Assembly: GCF_022201045.2 (NCBI RefSeq)
Contig: NC_068556.1
Coordinates: forward strand, 3,698,001-3,762,000
Length of the DNA: 64,000 nt
Direction of reading: 5' to 3'
From: Citrus sinensis
Taxonomy: Eukaryota > Streptophyta > Magnoliopsida > Sapindales > Rutaceae
Shown here one piece after another: positions 49,552 through 59,229 of this stretch. The position numbers and the translations under genes were made by a program. The notes beneath the pieces were generated by a model. It searched no databases. It saw nothing but the letters and a program-made list of their open reading frames with translations, and was not told the DNA's origin. Each line of letters opens with the position of its first letter. Within the stretch, counting starts at the first letter, position 1.

Positions 49552-51674
49552 AAAGTAGAAGCCCAAATCCAATTTTGAGCACACATTAAGGCTTCCAAAA
49601 TGTCAGGAAAAAGTTTACTACGATGCAGACTAAAAAATCTGCCCCTGGCACTAAAAGCTTACTCAGAGGCAACGATGGATACAGGAATGGCTAAGATATC
49701 CTTAGCTAACTCAGCCAAAATAGGATATTGGCTTGTGTGCATCTTCCAAAAAGCTAAAATATCAAAGTCCGGAATAGAATCCAACAATTCCTCATCTAAA
49801 TACCTATCCAACTCCGACTTAGTTACCTTAGCACGTTTATTTTGACTTCGAAATGTTTCAAACTCATCTACATCCCAATACTTATTCGAATTCGAACAAG
49901 ATTCAGAATGAGAAATTTCCAATCCAACATTCTGCCCACCACTCACATGCGCTGCCTTCGATTCATATTCTTTCACTAAATCATAACAAAGCTTATGTGC
50001 ACACTCAATAAGCTCATCTGATGTATCACCATATATCTTTGGAAAATAAAAATGAATTAACATCATCTTATATCTTGGGTCAAGCACAACAGCCACAACT
50101 AACATCGGATGAATTTCATTCCAATATTTGTCAAATTTATCAGCCATTTTATCAGTCATAATCCTAATAGCAAGGTTATCAGCAGTGCGCCACCTATTAA
50201 TTGACAATTTCATTTTACATATCAAAGGAAAAAAACAAATTAGCAGTTGGCTATTTTTTACCCGAAAACATCTCCATTAACATGTAAAATGATTTCAAAT
50301 GCTCCACCATTATGACTGTCAAATCTCACTCCTCATCACTTGGCAAGCTCTTATACTGAGGCTCACGTTGTTGCAACCGAGAAAAAATACTTTTATACAT
50401 CAATGCTACTTCAAGCGTGGCATAAGTAGAGTTCCAACGAGTAGGACAATCCAATTTCAATTTTTTTTTACAATTAATTTGTAATTGTCTAGCAGCTAAC
50501 TCAAAAGTTTCATATCTTTTTAGTGTTTGTGTCCAATAACTCACACTCTCTCTAATCTTTCCACTCTCACTTTCTATAACTTTCAACCCATCCCGCACAA
50601 CCAAGTTCAATATATGAGCAGTACATCTCATATGAAAAAATTTACCACTAGAAATTAAGGTATCGGTATCAAACCTTAACAACAATTTCTCCACCATTGC
50701 GTCATTAGTGGTACAATTATCCAATGTCATTGAGGATAACTTTCTATCCACGTTCCAATCCAATAGGCATTGTACTAACTCATTACAAAGGGCATCAGCA
50801 GTATGGGGGCTTGGAACATAGACGAACCTATCAAATATTCAAAAGTCGGTATTAAATACACAAACTTAAAATATATTACAATTTAAACTTGAAAAAAAAA
50901 ATCTAATATAAGTAATAATAAACTAAAAAGAAAAATTAAGCAAATAAAAAATTATAGACAAATTACCTTAAGATTCGACTATGCAATTTCCAGGAATTGT
51001 CAATGAAATGGGCTGTCACGACCATATATCCCTTTTTCTGATTACTAGTTGTCCATAAATTTGTAGTAATGGCCACTCTACCATGATTTTTCCCCAATAA
51101 ATGCAAAGTCTTAACCTTCTCGATTTGATATAACTTCAAGATTTCGCTCTTCAAAGTGTTTCTGCTCATTGGCTTAACCACATGGTTAGCATGTGTCATC
51201 ATTTCTCGGAAGCTTATATATTCTACGAATATAAGTGGAAGCTCATGCATTATAACCATTCTTGCTATCAAACTCCGTAAAACATTTTGATCAAAACTGT
51301 CATAACTAATGCCACAAGTTTCATCCTCTCTTTTAATCACTTTAAGGCTTCCCTGAAGTGCTTCTTCAATGTTTGGTTAATTCTGCAAAACACATTGCCA
51401 CGTGTCTATTCAAAGTTGAAGTCCTATATTGGTATTTTGCTTTTAAAATTGCACTACAATGCATGCACTTTGCCTTTTGTTCTCCATTTACCATTATTTT
51501 TGTAAAGTGCTCCCAAACTTCAGAGACTTTCTTCTTTTTTCTAGTTTCTTCCTTACTTTTCTTATCATTCACGGTTGACACTGAAATTTCCTCAACCTCA
51601 TTATCAGTTTTATCTTCGACATTACAAGATAAATCTGGAGCACTCGAAGAATTGATTTTCACGTTGTCCGACAT
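49552..51674 (-). pseudogene. hAT transposase (BED zinc finger, dimerisation domain), degenerate
   Basis: Segments in transcription order: 51674-51366 (MSDNVKINSS start; BED finger with VWEHFTKI, AKCMHCSAILKA, STLNRHVAMC), 51340-50963 (FREMMTHAN, GRVAITTNLWTTSNQKKGYM), 50820-50326 after a probable intron (TLDNCTTNDAM, HMRCTAHILNLVVRDGLK, LDCPTRWNSTYATLE), and 50225-49552 (MADKFDKYWNE, VVAVVLDPRYKM, DILAFWKMH, IPVSIVASE). These are the standard blocks of Ac/Tam3-like transposases. Within the dimerisation domain, a stop codon (about 49656-49658) interrupts the usual SxxAFS block, which continues AFSARGRF after it. A one-base shift joins the first two segments. So the protein is not expected to be functional. 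Confidence 0.88.
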
Positions 51675-51770
51675 TGCACTACTTTGCTGTTACAATAGCA
51701 AAGATATACTAAATTTCAGATTTTAGTGTGGAAACGAAAAAGTGAACAGAAAAGAGAGACAGAGACATAA

Positions 51771-52086
51771 AACTAACAGGCTCACAGCAAGTCAGCAACA
51801 TAAAATTAAAAAAGACAAAAGGATTTGGCCGAAAAAAAAGAGCAACAGTTACAGTAATCACAAGCTCACAGCAAGTCGGCAACCATGCACAAAATTGGTC
51901 GAAGATAAACATGAATAAACTTATCATTACATAACTAACAGGCTCACAGATTACATAACTAACAGGCTCACAGTAAATCAGCAACATAAAATTAAAATAG
52001 GCAAAAGGATTTGGCCGAAAAAAAAGAGCAACAGTTACAGTAATCACAGGCTCACACTATAAGTCAGCAACCATGCACAAAATTGG
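51771..52086. repeat. Tandem duplication inside the hAT element, about 186-bp period
   Basis: AACTAACAGGCTCACAG begins at 51771 and again at 51957. Both copies continue through ATTTGGCCGAAAAAAAAGAG and CAACCATGCACAAAATTGG. It lies upstream of the transposase start (minus strand), in a region where subterminal binding repeats are common in hAT elements. Confidence 0.8.
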
Positions 52087-52865
52087 TTTTCCCGTGATTA
52101 TTATTTTCTCTGCTTATCAACATTGTCATTATACGAGCAGGCAATAAGGATCCCTCACAAAATTGGCCATATTTTCCTCATATTCTACGGTCAAAATGCA
52201 CAAAATTGGCCGAAGATAAACACGAATAGCAACAGCCAACACCAATAGAGAAGCAATCGGCAAAAATGCAACTGGGAAGACAAAATATGGAAGGAAAAAA
52301 ATCAATACCTGCAGCTGGTAGTGGTGGCTGTGATGGCAGAGTGATGGACTGATGGTGGATGACAAAGTGGCAATGGAGAGTTGGAGACGGTGGCGCTGAC
52401 GGCGTCGGAGGGGGCTGTACTGCGCTGCTGCCGCTACACGAACAACTCCCGTCACAGCCATAACCGAGCAAAACCGAGTCAGCAAATGCCAAACGAGAAG
52501 AGATGATGCCGACTACCGACTGCCGACTGCCGAGGGGCGACGGTGACGGACTGACGGTGGGTGCTAGCCAACGGTGACGGTGGTAGCATCGCTGCTTATG
52601 CCTTTGGGTTTGGGTGTTTTGCGATTTGGGGAATTAGGGATTTCGGATTTGGGTGTTTTGCGATTTGGGTTTGGGTAACTAGTTTTAGTTTTTTTTTTTA
52701 AAGTTTATTCGGAAAACAAGTCCGGGTTCGGGTTCTGGGTTTTAAATTCTGAAACTCGGATCCACTTTTTCAGTATATGCGGTCCAGATTTTTCCCAGAT
52801 CGGATTGGCCGGGTCCGGGTCAGATCCGGTCCGGGCGGGGTTTTTGACACCCCTGCCTGGAACAG

Positions 52866-54106
52866 ACCATAGCATACATAACACTCCCCACTGCATTTGA
52901 ATAGAGAATATTCTTCATATATTCTATGTCTACGTCAGTTGTTGGCTCATAGAGCTTAGAGAGCTTAGAGAGCTTAAAATGAGCTGACAAATGTGTCAAC
53001 ACAGGTTTAGCACTGTCCATGATGAACCTATTGAGCATTCTCCTTACATAACCAGCCTGAGTAAGGAACAAAGTTCTTGCTGGTCTGTCTCTTACAATCT
53101 ACATACCCAGAATTTTCGTTGCAGCACCTAAATCTTTCATTTCAAACTCAGTGCTGAGCTGCATTTTGAGTTCCTCTATGGCTTCCCTCTGGTTGCATCC
53201 AATGAGCATGTCATCCACATAGAGAAGTAAGTAGATGTAGCTGTCATGAGTCAAGCTTCTGTAGTACACACAAGTGTCATACTGACTTCTGCTGTAACCA
53301 CGGCTGCTCATAAACTAGTCAAATCTCAAATACCACTGCCTTGGAGACTGCTTTAAGCCATATAAACTTTTCTTAAGTAAACACATCATATCTTCAGTCC
53401 CTTCTTCTATGAAACCCTCAAGTTGTGTCACAAAGATTTCTTCATCAAGGTTACCTTGTAAAAAGGCAGTTCTTACATCCATTTGGTCTAACTCTAGGTC
53501 AAGAAAAGTAGTAACAGCAAGCAACAACCTTATGGAGCTGTTTTTTACCACTGGTGAGAACACTTCATTAAAATCCACTCATTCTTTCTGTGTGAAGCCT
53601 TTAACTACCAGTCTTGCCTTGTACCTGGGTTGTTTATCAGCAGACTCTCCATCCTTGAGCTTATAAATCCATTTATAGCCTACTAGTCTTTTATTGAAGG
53701 GTTTTTCTACCAAGATCCAGGTGTTGTTTTTCTTAAGAGAGGCTAATTCTTCTTTCATTGCAGCAAGCCATTTAGCTTTATCTCTTCTACACATGGCTTC
53801 CTTATAGCTCATAGGTTCTTCACCACTTAGTTCTTCAGCAACACTCAGTGCATATGAGATAAGGTCAGCAATGCCATATTTCTTAGGCATTCTTATTGTT
53901 CTCCTCTCTCTATCCCTTACAAGCTGATAATTGTTAAGCTCATAGGATTTGAGCTCCTTGTCAGATTTCTCTAGAGTCATTTCTGCAGGTTGGTAGCAAT
54001 CAACATGCTCCACCCTCAACTCAGCATCTTGTTTTCTATATGAACCAGTAGACATTACCTCAGTTTCTACTTTAGACAGCAGCATTGAGTCTTCATCAAA
54101 CACCAC
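52866..54106 (-). pseudogene. Copia polyprotein: reverse transcriptase part
   Basis: Minus-strand segments hold the linker and reverse transcriptase: EEPMSYKEAMCRRDKAKWLA and MKEELASLKKNNTWILVEKP, YKWIYKLKDG, RYKARLVVKGFTQKE (53579-54106), then DFNEVFSPVVKNSSIRLLLA, LDQMDVRTAFLQGNLDEEIF (53315-53578), and the catalytic LLLYVDDMLI (53099-53311), ending RRMLNRFIMDSAKPV (52820-53071). Stop codons separate the segments (for example at 53579 and 53312), so no continuous polyprotein exists even apart from the hAT insertion at 52855. Confidence 0.9.
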
Positions 54107-54958
54107 ATCCCTATTAATTAGAGTTCTTGAGGGCTTGTCATGTATGCACCAGATCTTATGCCCTTTGGTGCCTTTTGGATATCCTATAAAGTATCATTTC
54201 ACTGCTCTTGGCTCTAATTTGCCCTAACTAACATGAGCATATGCATTGCAGCCAAAGATTCTGAGGTTAGTAAGATCTGATGGTTTTCCTGACCAAGCTT
54301 TTTGTGGAGTTCTGAAGTTTAAGGCTGATGAAGGGCTTTTATTCACTAGATAAACTGCTGTTGTAACTGCCTTAGCCTAGAAATGCTTAGATAGGTTTGT
54401 ATTGAACAACATACACCTTACTTTCTCAAGTAAGGTTTTATTCATCCTTTCGACAAGGTCATTCTGCTGTGGGGTGTGCCTTACTGTTCTGTGCCTTGCT
54501 ATGCCCTTGCTCTTACAAAATTCATCAAATTCATTACTGCAATACTCCAGTCCATTGTCTGTTCTTAGCCTTTTTATCTTCTTACCAGTCTGATTTTCTA
54601 CAAGTGTTAACCATTCTTTAAACTTCTTCAGAGCCTCACTCTTCTGTTTTGACATATAGATCCAGACATTCCTTGAGTAGTCATTAATGAAGGTTATGAA
54701 GTACCTAGCTCCACCATGAGAGGGAACATGTGATGGTCCCCATAGGTATGAATGAATGTAGTCCAAGGTCTGTTTTATTTCTTTTCTTCCTGTATTGAAT
54801 TTTTGCATTGTAGCTTTACCAAAAACACATTTTTCACAGAATTCTAATGAGGATATGTGGTCTTCACCAAACAAACCTTGTTTCTCTAATTCTTTTAACC
54901 CTCTCTCACTTATGTGTGCTAGCCTTATGTGCCACAACTTGGTTTTATCATTACTCAT
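54107..54958 (-). pseudogene. Copia polyprotein: integrase part
   Basis: An open segment at 54377-54958 holds the zinc-binding HHCC region (LWHIRLAHISERG, CEKCVFGKA) and the integrase core: ITFINDYSRNVWIYM, KRLRTDNGLEYCSNEF, HTPQQNDLVERMNKTLLEK. The first acidic residue of the DDE triad, normally in an HSDLWGP-type motif, is replaced (HSYLWGP). Stops follow at 54377 and further downstream to 54106. A non-functional remnant. Confidence 0.88.
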
Positions 54959-55021
54959 AGTGGTTGTAATTCCAGGTAAGAGACAAGACCCTACTAGAGC
55001 ATAAAAGCCATTCCTTCTAAC

Positions 55022-55195
55022 TCATTTCATGATGGTAGTACCATTTTTCATCACATGAATCTCACCATTTTCAGCTCTAATACTACAGCCAATTTGATCA
55101 AACATGCCTAGTGATATAAGGTTTCTTTTAAGTTCTGGTACATATCTTACTTGATCTAAGTTTCTAATTTCACCATCAAATATTTTTATATCAAT
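55022..55195 (-). pseudogene. Copia protease-region remnant, left of the MITE
   Basis: Minus-strand residues DGEIRNLDQVRYVPELKRNL and ISLGMFDQIG are the typical block downstream of the copia protease active site. The segment ends at a stop codon (55022-55024) before the integrase segment. The start codon at 55267 of the open frame is supplied by the inserted MITE and has no biological meaning. Confidence 0.85.
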
Positions 55196-55919
55196 GGAAA
55201 TTATCAACCATATACCTTTAAATGACACTCGTATCAAACGTGTGTGAACACTTTTCAAGTGTATCACTCGTATACCCTAAGTTGGTAAAACACTTATGCC
55301 GTCCACCAATCCGTTAACTTCCGTTTGCAAGTGCTGACATCATAAGGGTAATTTAGTCTTTTAAAATTGATGAAACTTTGATTAAAAAAAAACGACATGT
55401 CATCCCATTTATCGGATAATTGTTAATAATTACTAAAAAAATTACTTTACAACCGAATCTACTCCTCCAAAATTTAACCTAAATTTTTGAAGATCTACTC
55501 TTCCAAGCTCCAACTAAAAAATTTTATGGTATAATATATATAATTGTAAATAATATATTGTTAATAATTTTTTATGGTATAATATGGATATTTTTATGGA
55601 TAATTGTTAATATTATGTACCATTAATAATTCATTTTTTTAATCAAAAAAATGTATTATTAATAAAATAAAATAAAATAAATTGTGTATTGAAAATTTAC
55701 GTTAATTTTTAGGGTAAATTTATATTTTTACCTTATTTTGAGTTTCAAGGGCAAAATAGTCAATTTGTCACAATTCTGTTAACTTTTTAACGGAAGTTAA
55801 CGGATTGGTGGACGGCAGAAGTGTTTTGTCAACTTAAGGTATACGAGTGATACACTTGAAAAGTGTTCACACACGTTTGATATGAATGTCATTTAAGGGT
55901 ATATGATTGATAATTTCCC
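55196..55919. mobile_element. Mutator-like MITE, 724 bp, copy 2 (nested in copia)
   Basis: Same family as 40651-41438. The ends read GGAAATTATCAACCATATAC and, reversed, GGGAAATTATCAATCATATA. The target duplication TTATATCAAT is at 55186-55195 and 55920-55929 (10 bp, or 11 with the next G). It splits the copia protease region, since the copia frame continues from 55930 to 55195. It has one GACATGTCAT where copy 1 has three. Confidence 0.9.
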
Positions 55920-56948
55920 TTATATCAATGGTTCCAATTCCAGCAACTTTACAAGCTAAGTCATTTCCAACAACACTTTACCACCCTCAATACTTCTAAA
56001 TGTCTTAAAGAAATGCTTATTTGGGCACATATGGAAAGAGCACCCAAAGTCAAGTATCCACTCACTAATTTGATGCTTTTCTACTGTTACTAGAACATCA
56101 GCACCCTCTGAGTCTCCTTCATCCTCTGACACAATGGCAACCTTCCCATTTGATTCCTTTTGAAGCTTCTCAAGCTTTTTCTTCTCAAAACAATCCTTCA
56201 TATAGTGCCCTTCTTTTTGACAAAAATAACATTTCCTCTTATTTTTCTTTTTCTCTATTTTATCTTTCTGGTTGGTATTTTTCTTTTCTTTGCTGTTTTT
56301 TTTATTTGCCTTTGACTTGACTGTTAATCCTTCCCTATAGCTCTGATCTTTCCTATTAGATTTCTTCTTCAAATCTTTTGATTCCAAGGCACTTTTAACA
56401 TCCTTTAACATGAGAGTCTGCCTTCCATATAAAAGAGTATCAACAAAATGCTCAAATGAATCAGGCAGGGAGCTTAGCAAAATTAGTGCCCTATCTTCAT
56501 CTTCCAAATCGATGTTTACATTTTCAAGATCCAAGATTAGCTTATTGAATTCATCCAAATGATCATTTATAGCTACTCCCTCTTTCATGGAGAAGGTGTA
56601 CAGTCTCCTCTTCATATATAATCTCTTGGCCACTGACTTCTTCAAATATAAGTCTTCCAACTTTGACCATAATCCTGATGTAGTCTTCTCTTTTGCAACC
56701 TCTCTCAGCACTTCATCAGAGAGATGTAGGATAATGGTGCTGTGAGCCTTGTTATTAATGGTTTTCTGATCTCCTCATAATATTGATGAACCCTATGCAT
56801 GTTCTTTCTTGCCCTTTGGATCTTCATCTTCATCATCAAGAGCACTATCAGGCCCTTACTGGATGAGAATTGCTCTCATCTTAAGACTCCAGACGTAGAA
56901 GTCGTTATCACCATTAAACCTTTCGAGATCAAATCGGGTGGTCGTCAT
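55920..56948 (-). pseudogene. Copia gag and protease start
   Basis: The expected start is an ATG at 56948-56946 (MTTTRFDLERFNGDNDFYVW), followed by an in-frame stop after about 30 codons and another about 20 codons later. The long open part, 56711-55956, has gag features (KLEDLYLKKSVAKRLYMKRR, LDEFNKLILDLENVNI) and a CCHC zinc knuckle CYFCQKEGHYMKDC. The protease begins WILDFGCSFHMCP, where the catalytic D-S/T-G triad is altered to D-F-G. A one-base deletion near 55970 shifts the frame. Non-functional. Confidence 0.88.
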
Positions 56949-56977
56949 TTTGATCAAGAACAGCCTCAATGAACCAA

Positions 56978-56989
56978 GCTCTGATACCA
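56978..56989 (-). other. Primer binding site (initiator Met tRNA)
   Basis: The minus strand reads TGGTATCAGAGC just inside the 5' LTR, the standard primer binding site of plant copia elements, complementary to the 3' end of initiator methionine tRNA. Confidence 0.9.
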
Positions 56990-56992
56990 GTT

Positions 56993-57478
56993 TGTTAATG
57001 CTTAATCGACAAATGCAACCACCTTGAACTAGTTAACATAATAGGATCAACTCAGAACAACCAAGAACTAGAATTAGAAACAAATAACAACAGTAAGATT
57101 CAACAAGAACCAAGAACCAAGAAGCAAGCAAAGAGAAGAAGAGCACAGAGAAAGAGTTTACGTGGTTCAGTATCAAGGTACCTACATCAACGGCTGAAAA
57201 ACCAGCAGAAGGCTTAAGCTTTATTAATGGAGACAATTACACAAAGAATCTATGGAGTGCAGAGATTAAATCTTTAGTTTACAGAATTTATTATCTCTCA
57301 CTCTATCACCCTTAAAATCACACGCTAACTATGCCACAAACCAGCCCTTATATATGCATGCCTCTGTTTTTGGAATCAACCGTTAATAATAACGACTTCT
57401 AACTAACAGCAGGCCCACACTCCAGCTCAGCTCGCCACGTCAGCATACTAGTAACATAATTAAACTAACAGCTTCACA
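56993..57478 (-). repeat. 5' LTR of the copia element
   Basis: 486 bp with TG...CA ends on the minus strand, matching 47554-48032. A minus-strand TATATAAGGGCTGG (plus strand near 57345-57358) is the likely promoter TATA box. Confidence 0.95.
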
Positions 57479-57483
57479 ACAAC

Positions 57484-58022
57484 ATTGTTTATAGAGTAAC
57501 TGTTAATACAAATAATAAGAATTATGTTATAACTATTTTTGTACATTCAATGTACTCTACGAATAGAGAAATATATAGAGTTAAATACAATGAAATAAAA
57601 AATTGAAAGATTTCGTTAAAATTTTTCGTTTGAAAATTTTTTAAAAATCATAATACTATCTCCAGCTTAGATACAAAGCACGTAACAAATTATTTGTACA
57701 TGTATACCAAACTCTACTGACTTTATGCGACCCTAGTTGGTCATACAAATCCCGATTACAAAATTGTAGCATTTTCACCAAGTATAAACGTCTTGTCTGT
57801 TTACCATCCAAGAAAAATACGACATGTCGTTCAAAACAATTATCGTATCGATGTAATCTCCGTGGGCGGGCAACATTCGCCAAGCCACACGCGTATAATA
57901 GAATTCCCTCGATCGAAGCGGCGAGCACTTACCTTGTCTCTCTCAAGTCTCAACCCATCCGTCCATCCAGCACGCTGAAAAAATAGAGAGAGAATATTTT
58001 GGCACTGGAAAGCTAAGCGAAA
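57484..58022. other. Upstream region of the CZIB-like gene
   Basis: Between the copia target duplication and the CZIB start codon. The final 150 bp are less AT-rich and probably contain the promoter and 5' UTR. A minus-strand ORF (57656-57928) has no family signature and is not called. Confidence 0.4.
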
Positions 58023-59178
58023 ATGGTGAATTGCATGCTGATGATCAGCGCCGATCTCGAGAACCTCACCAATCTCCAACCTCAAGGCGGCTGCGACGAT
58101 CCTAACTTCTCTTACTTCTTCAAGGTCCCCTCTCTTTCTCTCCCTCAGTATTACCTCCGTTTCGCCGCTCTTGATTCTTCTTTACTTCGTATTTACTTCT
58201 TGCACTGCTCGCTTTGCTTCACATAATGGATGAATTTCGGTATGGATTTTTCTTTTCTGTTTTCATTGCTCTCTCTCGTACATCAAATGAATGCGAGTAC
58301 TTATTTTTAGGTTTCTGGTTTTAGGTTACTCATTTTACTTGATTTTCAAATACAGATGATTATTGTGACTATGATCTCTAGTAATGCTCTTCACCTTGTT
58401 TTGCTTTGGATTTTTTGTTTTGATTCTTTTTCTAAGTGTTCAAATTTGTTGTCTCCTGTTATGTATGTTTGTGTTTTTATGTATAATGATTATATTCAGT
58501 TCAATCTCTGTCACTCATCATATTATTTTCAGATCTGATTTATATATGCTTATGGATGTTCATATAAGTTGATTTTCAGTAACATTGTATATCACTCTTA
58601 TCAAATTATATTATATGTTTGTTTTGTTGATTCTAGTTAGTTAATGTTGGAATTGAATTTTAATCTTGCAATGCTCTCTGAATTAGATGTTTATCTGTTT
58701 ATTTTTTGTGAGGTGTAGTTGAAGTGTGGATGCGGAGAACTAAGCCAGAAAGAAACTTGTGTGAGCTTGGCTGAAACTCTTCCTACTCAAGGAGGCAAGG
58801 GAACCACAAATCTCATTCAAAAAGTAATACCTCTCTCTCTTCCTCTCTTTGTGTATGTATTAAAATGTGAGTGATCATGTTTGTCTTATTGCGAGGACTT
58901 TAAATAGATATATGCTCTAACCAAATGATCAAACTGTGAAGGAAAAGCTGTTATACTAGTACCTCAGGCTTAGTTTAGTGAAGTTACATATTTCATTTAA
59001 TCATTTATCTTTAGATAACAAATGATGCAATTAGATGGTCTGTAGTCATGATACTTGTACCAGATATTGCTAATGTAAATTGTTTCAAGTAATATACACT
59101 TGCAGTGGAAATTAAAATAGGTTGCAGTACATCACTATTGCGCGCACACACACACACATATATCTATATATATATATC

Positions 59179-59229
<51 letters not shown>

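Larger units (their letters stand above)
48727..52855 (-). mobile_element. hAT transposon inserted in the copia RNase H region
   Basis: Flanked by the 8-bp duplication CCTGGAAC (48719-48726 and 52856-52863), the size expected for hAT. The ends read TAGGCTTGGCAAAACCCC (left) and, reversed, CAGGGGTGTCAAAAACCCC (right), imperfect inverted repeats of hAT type. About 100-150 bp inside each end are dense GGTCCGG/CCGGACC subterminal repeats. The interior carries a minus-strand transposase. The copia coding frame resumes on either side, proving insertion after the copia element. Confidence 0.93.
47549..57483 (-). mobile_element. Ty1/copia LTR retrotransposon with two nested DNA transposons
   Basis: The element proper spans 47554-57478, between 5-bp target duplications ACAAC at 47549-47553 and 57479-57483. 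Its coding strand is minus, so the 5' LTR is on the right. In minus-strand order: LTR, primer binding site, gag with zinc knuckle, protease, integrase, reverse transcriptase, RNase H, polypurine tract, LTR. Integrase before reverse transcriptase identifies copia. The frame is broken many times (early stops in gag, a one-base frameshift, lost active-site residues, further stops), and two later insertions interrupt it. By eye the LTRs differ at about 16 of 480 positions, so the insertion is not recent. It cannot move by itself. Confidence 0.95.

Noticed and set aside
52129-52492. Overlapping minus-strand ORFs rich in Ser, Pro and His
   Set aside because: They sit in the GC-rich 5' region of the hAT element upstream of its transposase, overlap in several frames and lack domains.
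55197-55267. N-terminus of the 55022-55267 ORF
   Set aside because: These codons are MITE sequence; only the part below 55195 is copia.
57656-58085. Two overlapping minus-strand ORFs upstream of CZIB
   Set aside because: Antisense to the CZIB promoter and first exon, with no family similarity.
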